A stretch of DNA of 64,000 nt, taken from contig JAAWEK010000023.1 of the NCBI GenBank assembly GCA_022794265.1, positions 29,696-93,695 of the forward strand. Reading direction: 5' to 3'. This DNA is from Lachnospiraceae bacterium. GTDB lineage: Bacteria > Bacillota > Clostridia > Lachnospirales > Lachnospiraceae. The notes beneath the pieces are model-generated. The model was not told where the DNA came from, searched no databases, and worked only from the letters and a program-made list of their open reading frames with translations. A program made the position numbers and the translations under genes. Shown piece after piece: positions 17,783 to 26,993 of the stretch. Numbering within the stretch: the stretch's first letter is position 1; each line of letters opens with the position of its first letter.

Positions 17783-18445
17783 TTATGCCTGCTTTTCTAT
17801 AATTTCATTTTTATTCTTGTAAATAGAGCCGGAAGGAATATATCCTCTCACCATGGACAGCGGATACACATTGGTATCAGAACCAATCACCGTTCCCGGA
17901 TTCAATACGCTGTTACATCCCACTTCCACACGGCTGCCGAGAATTGCTCCCAGTTTTTTTAAACCGGTTTCCACCAACCCCTGCTCCGTCCGAATGGATA
18001 CCATGGATTTGTCGGATTTCAGATTAGAAGTAATGGAGCCAGCCCCCATATGTGACTTATAGGACAAAACAGAGTTACCCACATAATTATAATGGGGTAC
18101 CTGAACAGAATTAAACAATATACTGCTTTTTAACTCAGTAGAATTTCCCACAACAGTACCTTTTCCCACCACTGCAGAGCCTCTGATAAAGGCACAATGC
18201 CTGATTTCAGCCTCTTCATCTATTATTAAAGGCGCACCAAGATATGCCGTTGGTGCAACTTTCGCAGATTTTGCAACCCATACATGTTCGGAACGTTCCT
18301 CATATCTGTCTTTGGGCAATGATTTTCCAAGGGCAATAATTTTTTCCTCCAGTCCCTCAAAAACCTCCCACGGATATGTCAGTCCCTGAAAAAAACTTTT
18401 TGCTATTGTCTGATCTAAATCCAATAAATTTTCAATTCTCAGCAT
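17783..18445 (-). CDS. Left-handed beta-helix (hexapeptide) transferase, GlmU-C-terminus-like
   Basis: 220 residues built largely of hexapeptide repeats typical of acyltransferases and nucleotidyltransferase C-termini (AKSAKVAPTAYLGAPLIID, IRGSAVVGKGTVVGNSTEL, NYVGNSVLSYKSHMGAGS, LGAILGSRVEVGCNSVLNPG). The N-terminal 40 residues are a short helical lead. It lacks a Rossmann uridyltransferase domain, so it is not full GlmU. The gene lies 22 bp after glmS, pointing to amino-sugar or sugar-nucleotide metabolism. The exact reaction is unknown; databases often label such proteins as UDP-GlcNAc pyrophosphorylase-like. Confidence 0.8.
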   Translation of the reverse strand: MLRIENLLDLDQTIAKSFFQGLTYPWEVFEGLEEKIIALGKSLPKDRYEERSEHVWVAKSAKVAPTAYLGAPLIIDEEAEIRHCAFIRGSAVVGKGTVVGNSTELKSSILFNSVQVPHYNYVGNSVLSYKSHMGAGSITSNLKSDKSMVSIRTEQGLVETGLKKLGAILGSRVEVGCNSVLNPGTVIGSDTNVYPLSMVRGYIPSGSIYKNKNEIIEKQA

Positions 18446-18467
18446 CTCTCTACCTCAATTTAATCTT

Positions 18468-20288
18468 TTATTCAACCGTTACCGATTTTGCAAGGTTCCG
18501 GGGCTGGTCAACATTACAGCCTTTCAACACAGCAGTATAATATGCAATATACTGCATTGGAACTGCTGCCAGCAAAGGCATCAGTAAATCATCTATTTTC
18601 GGCAGTTTCACCAGATGATTTGCCACATTCTTATCCACATCCAAATCCTCGCTGCAAATCATTGTAACCTTTGCCCCCCGGGATTTTACCTCTACCACAT
18701 TGCTGATTGTCTTATCCATCAGGTCGCTCTGGGTGGCAACGGCTATCACAGGCATATCCTGGGTTACCAATGATATAGTTCCGTGCTTTAATTCTCCTGC
18801 CGCATAGGATTCTGAATGAATATAAGAAATTTCCTTTAATTTCAGAGAACCTTCCATGCTCAGGGCATAATCCAGTCCCCGTCCGATATACAAAAGACTG
18901 TCAGAATTTACCAGTCTGGAAGCGATAAACTGGCAGCGCTCTTTCATCTCCAAAACCTCTTTTAAATTATCCGGTATGGATACCAGAGCTTCCGTCAGTT
19001 CCCTGCACCGCTGCTCCGTGATGGCTTCTTTGACATATGCCAGTTCAAACGCTAAAAGATACATAATACTCAGCTGAACACTGTATGCCTTGGTAGACGC
19101 AACCGAAATTTCAGGACCCGCATGGGTATAAATCACATAATCGGATTCTCTGGCTATCGTAGATCCCTTTACGTTCACAATCGATAATGTAGCTGCTCCT
19201 CTTTCCTTTGCCAGCTTCAGTGCTGCATGGGTATCTGCAGTTTCTCCGGACTGTGAAATCAGGATTACCAGGTCTTCTTTCGTTATCAGCGGATTCCGGT
19301 AACGAAATTCAGAAGCAATATCAACCGTAACCTCTACTCTTGCCAGTTTTTCTATTACATACTTTCCAACAAGACCGGCATGCATGGCCGTACCACAGGC
19401 GACAATGTAAATCCTGCGGAAAGCCTTCAGCATCTCCCCGGTGATTCCGCTTTCTTCCAGATACGGCATGCCATTCTGGATTCTCGGAGCAATCGTTGTA
19501 CGAATCGCTGTAGGCTGTTCATTAATCTCCTTCAACATAAAATGCTCATAACCGCCTTTTTCAGCCGCATCGATATCCCAGTCAGCGGTTAATACTTCCT
19601 TTTCTACCAACCGGTTATGATTATCGCAGATGACCACTGCATCCGCAGTAATCGCCGCTATTTCATTCTGCTCCAGCAGATAATAATCTCTGGTATATTT
19701 TAAAATTGCCGGTACATCGCTGGCAATAAAGTTTTCATTCTCACCAACACCGATAATCAGGGGACTGTCCTTTCTTACTGCATAAATCCGGTCCGGGAAA
19801 TCCCGAAACATTATTCCTAATGCATAAGAACCCTGAACCTCATCTATCATATGGGCAATCGTCTGAACCGGGTCTCCGTCATAATAATAATCCAGCAGCT
19901 TTGCCACGGTTTCCGTATCCGTCTCGCTCTCAAAACCATATCCCTGGGAAATCAGAAATTCTTTTATCGGCTTATAGTTCTCAATAATGCCGTTGTGAAC
20001 AATAGTCACTCTTTTGTTTCCGTGAGGATGGGAATTGATATCGGAAGGCTCCCCATGGGTTGCCCATCTGGTATGTCCGATTCCACAATGTCCATGGGGC
20101 TTTTTCCCCTGCAACATCTTCTCCACCAGGTCATTTAATTTCCCTTTGGATTTTTCAACCACAATTTTTTCTTTTTCGAACACAGCAATTCCAGCAGAAT
20201 CATAGCCCCTGTACTCCAATTTACTGAGTCCGTCTACCAAAACATCCGCACAATCCCTGTTTCCTACATATCCAACGATTCCACACAT
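18468..20288 (-). CDS. glmS: Glutamine-fructose-6-phosphate aminotransferase (isomerising)
   Basis: Makes glucosamine-6-phosphate from fructose-6-phosphate and glutamine, the entry to peptidoglycan precursors. Begins MCGIVGYVGN with nucleophile Cys2 after Met removal; the glutaminase domain includes GIGHTRWATHGEPS, and two SIS domains follow (ISQSGETADTHAALK near 355, and SYAAGELKHGTISLV near 490). It ends in the invariant PRNLAKSVTVE. 606 residues is normal. Only 33 bp separate it from topB, so there is no room for a glmS ribozyme leader. Confidence 0.97.
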   Translation of the reverse strand: MCGIVGYVGNRDCADVLVDGLSKLEYRGYDSAGIAVFEKEKIVVEKSKGKLNDLVEKMLQGKKPHGHCGIGHTRWATHGEPSDINSHPHGNKRVTIVHNGIIENYKPIKEFLISQGYGFESETDTETVAKLLDYYYDGDPVQTIAHMIDEVQGSYALGIMFRDFPDRIYAVRKDSPLIIGVGENENFIASDVPAILKYTRDYYLLEQNEIAAITADAVVICDNHNRLVEKEVLTADWDIDAAEKGGYEHFMLKEINEQPTAIRTTIAPRIQNGMPYLEESGITGEMLKAFRRIYIVACGTAMHAGLVGKYVIEKLARVEVTVDIASEFRYRNPLITKEDLVILISQSGETADTHAALKLAKERGAATLSIVNVKGSTIARESDYVIYTHAGPEISVASTKAYSVQLSIMYLLAFELAYVKEAITEQRCRELTEALVSIPDNLKEVLEMKERCQFIASRLVNSDSLLYIGRGLDYALSMEGSLKLKEISYIHSESYAAGELKHGTISLVTQDMPVIAVATQSDLMDKTISNVVEVKSRGAKVTMICSEDLDVDKNVANHLVKLPKIDDLLMPLLAAVPMQYIAYYTAVLKGCNVDQPRNLAKSVTVE

Positions 20289-20321
20289 TTAAAACTTTCC
20301 TCCTGATTCCTGCCATAACAT

Positions 20322-22358
20322 CTATTTATAAAATTTTGCTATAACATCATAATTTTTTCTGAGTTCATACTGTCTGTCGGAATTCATTACCCCTAACGTT
20401 CTTCTGGTAACAAATCCGTCCAGTTTCGTCATATATTCTTCTTCCGTTATCTTTCCTTCGGCTACATAAGTCAGTCCTTTTTCCCAGCTTGCCGTCAGTT
20501 CCGGATTCAGCAGATGGCTGATGGAGGAATTCACCACTTCATATACCATCTCTCCCATCTGGGTAGGTGTTATTATCTGTGTCTTTTTATTCAGCGCAAT
20601 ATACTTAATATTAATCAATTTTTTCAGAATCTCTGCCCTTGTGGCACTGGTTCCGATACCGCTGCCCTTAATCTGCGCCCGCAGTTCCTCATCTTCAATT
20701 AATTGTCCCGCGCTTTCCATGGCCAGTACCATGGATCCGGAATTATACCTCTTGGGAGGTGATGTTTTTCCTTCTTTTACGGACAATTCCCTGCAGGTTA
20801 GTTTATCACCTTTTTTTAATTTTTTCAACAATTCTATAGAAGCGGCATCCAATGCCGGTTCCTCTTCCTCTTTTTCGGATTTCTTTTTTGCATAGGGATG
20901 TTTCGCAGCTTTTAAATATCCTTCCTCCGTCATCACCTTAAAGTTTGCAGTAAACAGCTCCTCCCACTCCGCCTGTTCACTTCCGTCCGGCCGGATTTCT
21001 TTCTTACCGTTTTTCATCATAAACTGCAGGGACAATTTCTGGTAAACTGCCGGCGGATAAAAAATACTGATAAACCGCCGGGCAATGATTTCAAAAACCT
21101 TTACCGACACCGCCGGAAGATTTCCCAGTGCAGACAGTCCCTGCCCGGTGGGTATGATTGCATAATGATCGGTAATCTGTTTATCATCTACATATCTGGT
21201 TTCCGCAATCGTTTTATAGCTTTCACCGCTTAAAACTTCCGTGGCAAAAGCAGCTACCGGAGTCCCTGCCGTCAGACCTTTAATATTTTTATAAATTTCT
21301 TTGGCTACCGCCGTTGAAAGAACTCTTGCATCCGTCCGGGGATAAGTTACACATTTTTTCTCATACAACTCCTGTACGATACGCAGAGTTTCATCAGGAC
21401 TAATCTTAAATAATCTGGAACATTCATTCTGCAGTTCCGCCAGATTAAATAACAATGGCGGATTCTTTTTCTCGGTTTTCCTTTCCACACTGCACACCAC
21501 AGCTTCCATTCCGTCGGCTTTGATTCCAGCTGTCAATTCCTCCGCATATTTTTTTTCCTTCAATCCGTTTTCTTTATAAAGATATGGAGATTCAAAATAT
21601 TTAGACCTGGGATTTACTTTCCATTCCCCATCAAACGTAATATTTTCCATATACTCTATGTTTCCGATTACCCGGTAAAAGGGGGTTTCCACAAAAGAGC
21701 GGATTTCCCGTTCCCGTCGGACCACCATTCCAAGCACGCAGGTCATCACCCGGCCCACAGATAAAACAAACCGGTCCAGTTTTAAATAATTGGATATACT
21801 TCTTCCATATTTTAACGTCAGAATCCTGGAAAAGTTAATTCCCATGAGATAATCTTCTTTTGCACGCAAATAAGCAGCAGAGGATAAGTTATCATATTCC
21901 GACAAATCCTTTGCTGTCTTTATACCCTTTAATATTTCTTCTTCTGTCTGGGAATCAATCCAGACTCTCTTCCGCTGTTTTCCTTTTACTCCTGCCATCT
22001 GCTCTACGAGACGGTATATATATTCTCCTTCCCGTCCGGAGTCCGTACACACATAGATGGTATCAATGTCTTCCCGGTTCAAAAGTTTTTTTACGATATT
22101 GAATTGTTTCCGTACCCCGTCAATCACTTCATATTTGAATACTTTCGGAATAAAAGGAAGAGTGCTCATACTCCATTTCTTTAACTCCGGGTCGTAGCTT
22201 TCGGGATAACTCATGGTAACAAGATGCCCCACGCACCATGTTACCACTGCGTTATCACTTTCAATATACCCATCCTGATTTCTCCCGTTTATCTTCAGTG
22301 CTTTGGCAAATTCTCTTGCTACGCTGGGCTTTTCTGTTATAAATAATGATTTAGACAT
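20322..22358 (-). CDS. topB: DNA topoisomerase III (type IA)
   Basis: Type IA topoisomerase that decatenates and relaxes DNA. TOPRIM domain starts FITEKPSVAREFA (residues 6-18) and includes DSGREGEYIYR (106-116) with the metal-binding acids; the active-site tyrosine is in CVTYPRTDARVL (Y339). The region after ~600 lacks zinc fingers, as in many TopB proteins. 678 residues. The start overlaps the end of the EAL-domain gene by 8 bp and its ribosome site is weak (AGAAAGAA), so it may depend on coupling. Confidence 0.93.
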   Translation of the reverse strand: MSKSLFITEKPSVAREFAKALKINGRNQDGYIESDNAVVTWCVGHLVTMSYPESYDPELKKWSMSTLPFIPKVFKYEVIDGVRKQFNIVKKLLNREDIDTIYVCTDSGREGEYIYRLVEQMAGVKGKQRKRVWIDSQTEEEILKGIKTAKDLSEYDNLSSAAYLRAKEDYLMGINFSRILTLKYGRSISNYLKLDRFVLSVGRVMTCVLGMVVRREREIRSFVETPFYRVIGNIEYMENITFDGEWKVNPRSKYFESPYLYKENGLKEKKYAEELTAGIKADGMEAVVCSVERKTEKKNPPLLFNLAELQNECSRLFKISPDETLRIVQELYEKKCVTYPRTDARVLSTAVAKEIYKNIKGLTAGTPVAAFATEVLSGESYKTIAETRYVDDKQITDHYAIIPTGQGLSALGNLPAVSVKVFEIIARRFISIFYPPAVYQKLSLQFMMKNGKKEIRPDGSEQAEWEELFTANFKVMTEEGYLKAAKHPYAKKKSEKEEEEPALDAASIELLKKLKKGDKLTCRELSVKEGKTSPPKRYNSGSMVLAMESAGQLIEDEELRAQIKGSGIGTSATRAEILKKLINIKYIALNKKTQIITPTQMGEMVYEVVNSSISHLLNPELTASWEKGLTYVAEGKITEEEYMTKLDGFVTRRTLGVMNSDRQYELRKNYDVIAKFYK

Positions 22359-24084
22359 AACGTGTTCTTTCTAATTTCCGTTTATTTTCTTCCATAATAA
22401 GTTCTATCAGCTTTTCTGCCGGCATGGGTTTTCCCAGCAAAAATCCCTGAATGTTATCACAGTGCATATTTTTCAGATATTCAAACTGTTCCTCCGTCTC
22501 CACGCCTTCCGCAATGGTTTCCAGTCCCAGTTTTTTAACCATGGTAATTACCGCATCCGTAATAATACTGGTAGAATCATCCAGCAATATGGTATCCACA
22601 AAAGATTTATCTATCTTCAATGTGTCAATCGGTATATCCCTCAAATAAGATAACGAAGAGTATCCGGTTCCAAAATCATCGAGAGATACCTTAAATCCCC
22701 GGTTCCGCAATTCTTCCAAAATTGAAATCGTAGATTCAAAATCCTCAATTAAAACACTTTCCGTGATTTCGATTTCAATATGCTCCGGAGACAGATTATT
22801 TATTTCCACATAGTGCAGCAGAGTGTCTTTAAAATTCTTTTCCCGCAACTGTATTGCGGAAATATTAATGGATATTATTCCGTCATACCCATATTCTTTT
22901 CTCCAGACCGCATAATCTGCCAGTGCATGTTTTATTACCCATGTTCCTATGTTTACTATACAGCCGTTTTTCTCTGCCATAGGAATAAATTCTCCGGGAC
23001 TGACATATTCTCCGTTTGACAGCTGCCACCGAATCAGGGCTTCCACACCTCTCAGTTCCTTTTTTTCTGAAAAATACTGTGGCTGGTAATACAGCATAAA
23101 TCCCAGAGTATCCACTGCGGTTTTTAATTTCTGCTCCAGTTTCACGTTTTTCATAAATTTCTTCAGCATATTTTCTTCAAAAACAAACATTCCGTTTTTT
23201 CCATGCTGTTTGACATTAAACATGGCTATATCTGCACATCTAATCAGGTCCACAGCTGTTTTTCCTCCGGAAGGATAAGATGCGATTCCGGCGCTTACGC
23301 TGACATAAACTTTACTGCCGTCACTGAGTTCAATGGGTTTCTCCAGTTTCTTAATGATATCCTTATAAAGATTCAGGGCTGATTCATCACTTTCTGCATC
23401 ATAAAATGCTATGGCAAATTCATCGTTATTGAATCTTCCGACTTTCAGCGTATGGGTAACGTATTCATTCAGCATTTTTGCAAATTTAATAATCAGTTCG
23501 TCGCCCAGGATAAAGCCCACACTGTCGTTAATGATATTATAATTGTCAATGTCCAGATAAAGTACCTGAACTTTATTATAACTGTTCGGTATCTTTCCGA
23601 CTGCACGTTCCAGCCGTTTTACAAAATAATTTCTATTATATACCCCTGTTTCATTATCAAAATATGCCATATACTCCAACTCCAGCTGTTTCTCTTTTAA
23701 CTCACTGATATCCCTGAAAAAAGAAAATTTTTCTATGATTTCCCCATTTTCATCATAGCGGTTGGTTCCCGTATGGGATATCCACGTTCTTCCGTCATGT
23801 ATCCGGTATTCTATTTCATATGAAGTTTCCTGATGACTTTCAATAATCTGCATCTTATCAAGAAACTTCTGTCTGTCTTCACTACAGATTCTTTCCGCAA
23901 CTATTTTTTCATATTGATTTTCTTCATCATTTATTTCAAATAACTGTTTCCATTTCGGAGATATGATGGAATATCCGCTTTGAAAATTCGTATATTGGAA
24001 ACCGTCATTGGATGCACTGGATATGTATTCGTACAGTTCTTCTAATGAATAATTATTTTTTTTACCAATCTGCTGTGTCTCCAT
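22351..24084 (-). CDS. PAS-GGDEF(degenerate)-EAL c-di-GMP phosphodiesterase
   Basis: 577 residues from the ATG at 24084, chosen because AGGAG lies seven bases upstream; the upstream in-frame ATG overlaps the previous gene. Order: PAS sensor (about 25-130, ending FSFFRDISELKEKQ), GGDEF domain (140-300) whose signature is FNNDEF (219-223), so cyclase activity is probably lost, and EAL domain from about 325 with GVEALIRW (E348), ITESVLIE, DDFGTGYSSL and ETIAEGVETEEQ, all intact. Expected role: sensor-controlled c-di-GMP hydrolysis, with the GGDEF domain possibly an allosteric GTP site. No membrane segment. It lies between yfbR and topB. Confidence 0.9.
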   Translation of the reverse strand: METQQIGKKNNYSLEELYEYISSASNDGFQYTNFQSGYSIISPKWKQLFEINDEENQYEKIVAERICSEDRQKFLDKMQIIESHQETSYEIEYRIHDGRTWISHTGTNRYDENGEIIEKFSFFRDISELKEKQLELEYMAYFDNETGVYNRNYFVKRLERAVGKIPNSYNKVQVLYLDIDNYNIINDSVGFILGDELIIKFAKMLNEYVTHTLKVGRFNNDEFAIAFYDAESDESALNLYKDIIKKLEKPIELSDGSKVYVSVSAGIASYPSGGKTAVDLIRCADIAMFNVKQHGKNGMFVFEENMLKKFMKNVKLEQKLKTAVDTLGFMLYYQPQYFSEKKELRGVEALIRWQLSNGEYVSPGEFIPMAEKNGCIVNIGTWVIKHALADYAVWRKEYGYDGIISINISAIQLREKNFKDTLLHYVEINNLSPEHIEIEITESVLIEDFESTISILEELRNRGFKVSLDDFGTGYSSLSYLRDIPIDTLKIDKSFVDTILLDDSTSIITDAVITMVKKLGLETIAEGVETEEQFEYLKNMHCDNIQGFLLGKPMPAEKLIELIMEENKRKLERTRYV

Positions 24085-24100
24085 ACCATCACTCCTTTCT

Positions 24101-24685
24101 TCAGGTCTGTTCATCTAACGTAAGACTATATGAATCCATAAAATGTTCCATAAAATAATCCGCTTCCTGCAGATGAAGTTCCCGAACCGCCAGAAGAGTT
24201 GCCTGTTCTGCCTGTTCAAAATCCCGGTTACCCATCCGTTTTTCTTCCACACATTTAATAAATGCGGAAATCTTATCTGCGGCTTTTACTATCCGGCGAT
24301 ATTCCGGCTCCTGATTCTCTTCCCTGAGAATCCTGCCGTAAACCGGTCTCAGTTCTATGGGCAGGGAGTCCAGAAGTTTGTCTATAGCTGTGTCCTCCAC
24401 TGTTTTATATGCCTCCCGTATTTCCGGTGCAAAATATTTTACAGGGGTTGGTAAATCTCCGGTTATGATTTCCGGTGCATCATGAAATACGGCATATACG
24501 GCAACCTTATCCGGATTTATCGTACCTCCAAAATAAATATTATTAATAACCGCCAACGCATGGGCTATAATACTTACTTCCAGACTGTGTTCCGAAATAT
24601 TCTCGGTAATGGTATTGCGCATCAGCCCCCATCGGTTAATGTATTTCATTCTTGAAAGCATTGCAAAAAAACTGTAATTCTCCAT
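24101..24685 (-). CDS. yfbR: HD-domain 5'-deoxynucleotidase, YfbR family
   Basis: 194 residues. Dephosphorylates deoxyribonucleoside 5'-monophosphates. The positions known for E. coli YfbR are conserved at the same numbers: R18/W19 (INRWG), H33 (SEHSLE), H68/D69 (VFHDAPE), E72, D77 (GDLPTPVK) and D137 (KAADKISA). Length is also nearly identical. It lies 15 bp after galM and 16 bp before the EAL protein gene, but no shared pathway is evident. Confidence 0.9.
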   Translation of the reverse strand: MENYSFFAMLSRMKYINRWGLMRNTITENISEHSLEVSIIAHALAVINNIYFGGTINPDKVAVYAVFHDAPEIITGDLPTPVKYFAPEIREAYKTVEDTAIDKLLDSLPIELRPVYGRILREENQEPEYRRIVKAADKISAFIKCVEEKRMGNRDFEQAEQATLLAVRELHLQEADYFMEHFMDSYSLTLDEQT

Positions 24686-24700
24686 CTGTTTTCTCCCCTC

Positions 24701-25759
24701 TTAAAAGATATAAAATTCGTATTTTGTCTTTGATACAAACCGCTTCCCCTTCAGAAGCACTGGTTGTACAAACTCCGGTATATGTATTGCATTCGGAAAA
24801 AACTGTGTTTCAAAACATACCGCTCCATACTTCTCATAAGTTACACCGTTTTTACCCTTATTTTTTTCACCCAATGCCCCTGCCGTATAAAACTGCATTC
24901 CGGGCATATCCGTATATACACGCATTCCTCTTCCGTTTTCTTCACATTCCAACACTGCTGCCTGTTTCTGTATTCCAAAAGAATCATTAATCTTATAATT
25001 TATATCGTATTCGTTAAATGGTGTAACCGGTTGAAATGGCCGGTTCAGACCGTCTCCAATCTTCTTTCGTTTTCTGAAATCAAATGATGTATCCCGGACG
25101 TCTGCCATACTTCCATCTGGTATCAGTCTTCGGTCCACCCTGCATACCCGGTCAGAATTTATTTGTACATAGTGCTGGAAAACAGATCCTGCATCCTGTT
25201 TTTGTAAATTAAAATAACAATGATTGGTCAGATTTAAAACCGTATCCGAATCTGACACACAGTCATAGGTCAGTGTAAGCGCATTATCCGATGACAGGGT
25301 ATAGATAACATCCACCTTCAGATTTCCTGGAAACCCCTGGTCTCCGTCCGGACTAAATAAAGTAAATTTAACATTAAAACCTTCTTCATCCTCATAGGCG
25401 GCGGATTCCCACACCCGGTACTGATATCCCTGACTGCCGCTGTGCAGCGTATATCCTGCCCTGCTCTTTTCCAACATGTATTTCTTTCCGTTCAGAGAAA
25501 ATACTGACCGGTCAATCCGGTTGGCACATCTTCCCACCACGGCTCCAAATGCCGGCCAGTTTTCAAAATAATACTCCGGTTTATCATATCCCAGAACCAC
25601 ATCATCCAGATTTCCGTTTCGGTCAGGGACTGATATTTCAATGATTGCCGCACCAATTTCACAGACTTTGACCGTCATACCGTTTTCATTTTTCATCTCA
25701 TAATATGCGGTTTCTGTTCCGTTCCTGTCTTTTGTAAATATCTCTTTTTTTATATGCAT
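24701..25759 (-). CDS. galM: Aldose 1-epimerase (mutarotase)
   Basis: Interconverts alpha and beta anomers of glucose/galactose. 352 residues from the ATG at 25759; a longer reading to 25810 lacks a ribosome site and adds a low-complexity lead. Family motifs: VVGRCANRI (substrate Arg), LTNHCYFNLQ (catalytic His), RLIPDGSMADVRDT, and CFETQFFPNAIHIPEF with the C-terminal catalytic Glu. The gene has its own strong promoter with a palindrome (25845-25877), suggesting it is regulated and leads the downstream cluster yfbR-EAL-topB-glmS. No galactokinase gene is nearby. Confidence 0.93.
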   Translation of the reverse strand: MHIKKEIFTKDRNGTETAYYEMKNENGMTVKVCEIGAAIIEISVPDRNGNLDDVVLGYDKPEYYFENWPAFGAVVGRCANRIDRSVFSLNGKKYMLEKSRAGYTLHSGSQGYQYRVWESAAYEDEEGFNVKFTLFSPDGDQGFPGNLKVDVIYTLSSDNALTLTYDCVSDSDTVLNLTNHCYFNLQKQDAGSVFQHYVQINSDRVCRVDRRLIPDGSMADVRDTSFDFRKRKKIGDGLNRPFQPVTPFNEYDINYKINDSFGIQKQAAVLECEENGRGMRVYTDMPGMQFYTAGALGEKNKGKNGVTYEKYGAVCFETQFFPNAIHIPEFVQPVLLKGKRFVSKTKYEFYIF

Positions 25760-25844
25760 CGGTCTTCTGCTCTCCAGTCTTAGCCGCAGCTGCAAATAAA
25801 AACAGCTCATATGGTGAGAATTCTATTATTTTCTCGAATATAAA

Positions 25845-25877
25845 GATAATTATATCATTTTTTGATATTATAATCAA
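25845..25877 (-). promoter_or_regulatory. galM promoter overlapped by 13-bp inverted repeat
   Basis: Minus strand -35 TTGATT (25872-25877), 17-bp spacer, -10 TATAAT (25849-25854). An inverted repeat (25845-25857 and 25863-25875; 11 of 13 positions match; TTTTT spacer) covers nearly the whole promoter, the position expected for a repressor operator. Confidence 0.6.
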
Positions 25878-25897
25878 GAACAAAGGCATCTGAACAC

Positions 25898-25925
25898 AAA
25901 AAAACTCCGCATAATGATATGCGGA
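25898..25925 (-). terminator. Terminator of iscS-iscU-rrf2
   Basis: Minus-strand stem TTCCGCAT/ATGCGGAG-like pairing (25906-25913 with 25918-25925) directly after the rrf2 stop, followed by seven U residues (25898-25904). Confidence 0.8.
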
Positions 25926-25926
25926 A

Positions 25927-26361
25927 TCAAATTACATAATTATCAGACTTTCCCTGCTGCCACTCAATCAAATTTTCGATTGTAACATTGTCAATCACAT
26001 GATTAATGGCATCATTTAATTTCTGCCACAATATTAATGTCGCACAATCATGCTGTCTCTCACACTCATTGACCTCTGATTCCAAACAGGACACCGGCGC
26101 TAGGCTTCCTTCAATCAGACGCAGAATACTGCCTACCGTATAATCTGCCGGAGCTTTTGTCAGCCGGTACCCTCCCTGGGGTCCTCGGATACTCTTGACA
26201 TATCCTGCTTTGTTCAGCACTGATATAATCTGTTCCAGATATTTATCCGAGATTCCCTGACGTCCGGCAATTTCCTTAATGCGAACCGGTTCGCCATGGT
26301 CATTTACTGCTATATCAATCATCATTCTTAATGCATATCTGCCTTTGGTGGATATCTTCAT
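25927..26361 (-). CDS. Rrf2-family transcriptional regulator (IscR-like)
   Basis: 144 residues from the ATG at 26361 (AGAGG just upstream); this start gives the family's standard MKISTKGRYALRMM. Winged helix with the DNA-contact region RIKEIAGRQGISDKYLEQ and the conserved SIRGPQGGYRL wing. Three cysteines, C92, C100 and C106, match the number and approximate positions of the [2Fe-2S] ligands of IscR (C92, C98, C104), so iron-sulfur sensing is likely. Its place after iscS and iscU indicates feedback control of cluster assembly; the likely operator is the inverted repeat before iscS. Confidence 0.88.
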   Translation of the reverse strand: MKISTKGRYALRMMIDIAVNDHGEPVRIKEIAGRQGISDKYLEQIISVLNKAGYVKSIRGPQGGYRLTKAPADYTVGSILRLIEGSLAPVSCLESEVNECERQHDCATLILWQKLNDAINHVIDNVTIENLIEWQQGKSDNYVI

Positions 26362-26466
26362 TTTCCCTCTGCATATCACAGATTGCTCTGCAATGATTCC
26401 TTTCCCTTTTTCCATTTTGTATTTTAACAGACTCTGTTGTTATTTTACTATTCCTAAATTCTTAAG

Positions 26467-26883
26467 TCAACTTAAAATTTCTTTCTTCGGTTCCTCCAGC
26501 CCTTCGATAACCAGATGATTTTTCTGTGCATAATCCCACAACGCTGCGTGTATGGCTTCTTCCGCCAGCAGCGAACAGTGTACTTTAACCGGCGGAAGAC
26601 CGTCCAAAGCTTCCATAACCGCCAGATTTGTTACTTCCATTGCTTCCTGTACCGTTTTGCCAATCACCAGTTCCGTGGCCATACTGCTGGTAGCAATTGC
26701 CGCTCCGCAGCCAAAAGTTTTAAATTTACAGTTACGTATTACTTCATTATTATCAATATCCAGATATATCCGCATAATATCACCGCATTTAGCATTTCCA
26801 ACGGTACCTACTCCGCTTGGATTTTCAATTTCTCCCACATTCCGCGGATTGGAAAAATGATCGATTACTTTTTCACTATACAT
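26467..26883 (-). CDS. iscU: Iron-sulfur cluster scaffold protein IscU/NifU-N type
   Basis: 138 residues from the ATG at 26883 (AAGGAAG about eight bases upstream). Cluster ligands C33 (AKCGD, with D35), C59 (FGCGAA) and C103 (VHCSLL) are all present. Receives sulfur from the IscS encoded 110 bp upstream. It is the clostridial IscU that lacks NifU's C-terminal domains. The 105 bp before rrf2 hold nothing notable. Confidence 0.94.
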   Translation of the reverse strand: MYSEKVIDHFSNPRNVGEIENPSGVGTVGNAKCGDIMRIYLDIDNNEVIRNCKFKTFGCGAAIATSSMATELVIGKTVQEAMEVTNLAVMEALDGLPPVKVHCSLLAEEAIHAALWDYAQKNHLVIEGLEEPKKEILS

Positions 26884-26993
26884 ATTGCTTCTTCCTTTCT
26901 TCAAATAGTTCTCAAGCCATTGCAAAATCCGCGGTCACAGACCGGAATTTTCAGCGAATTACGCCTTGAGGTAAACAATTTAGTATTATTTAT

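Noticed and set aside
20289-20321. Possible glmS ribozyme leader
   Set aside because: Only 33 bp separate topB and glmS, and no ribozyme core is visible.
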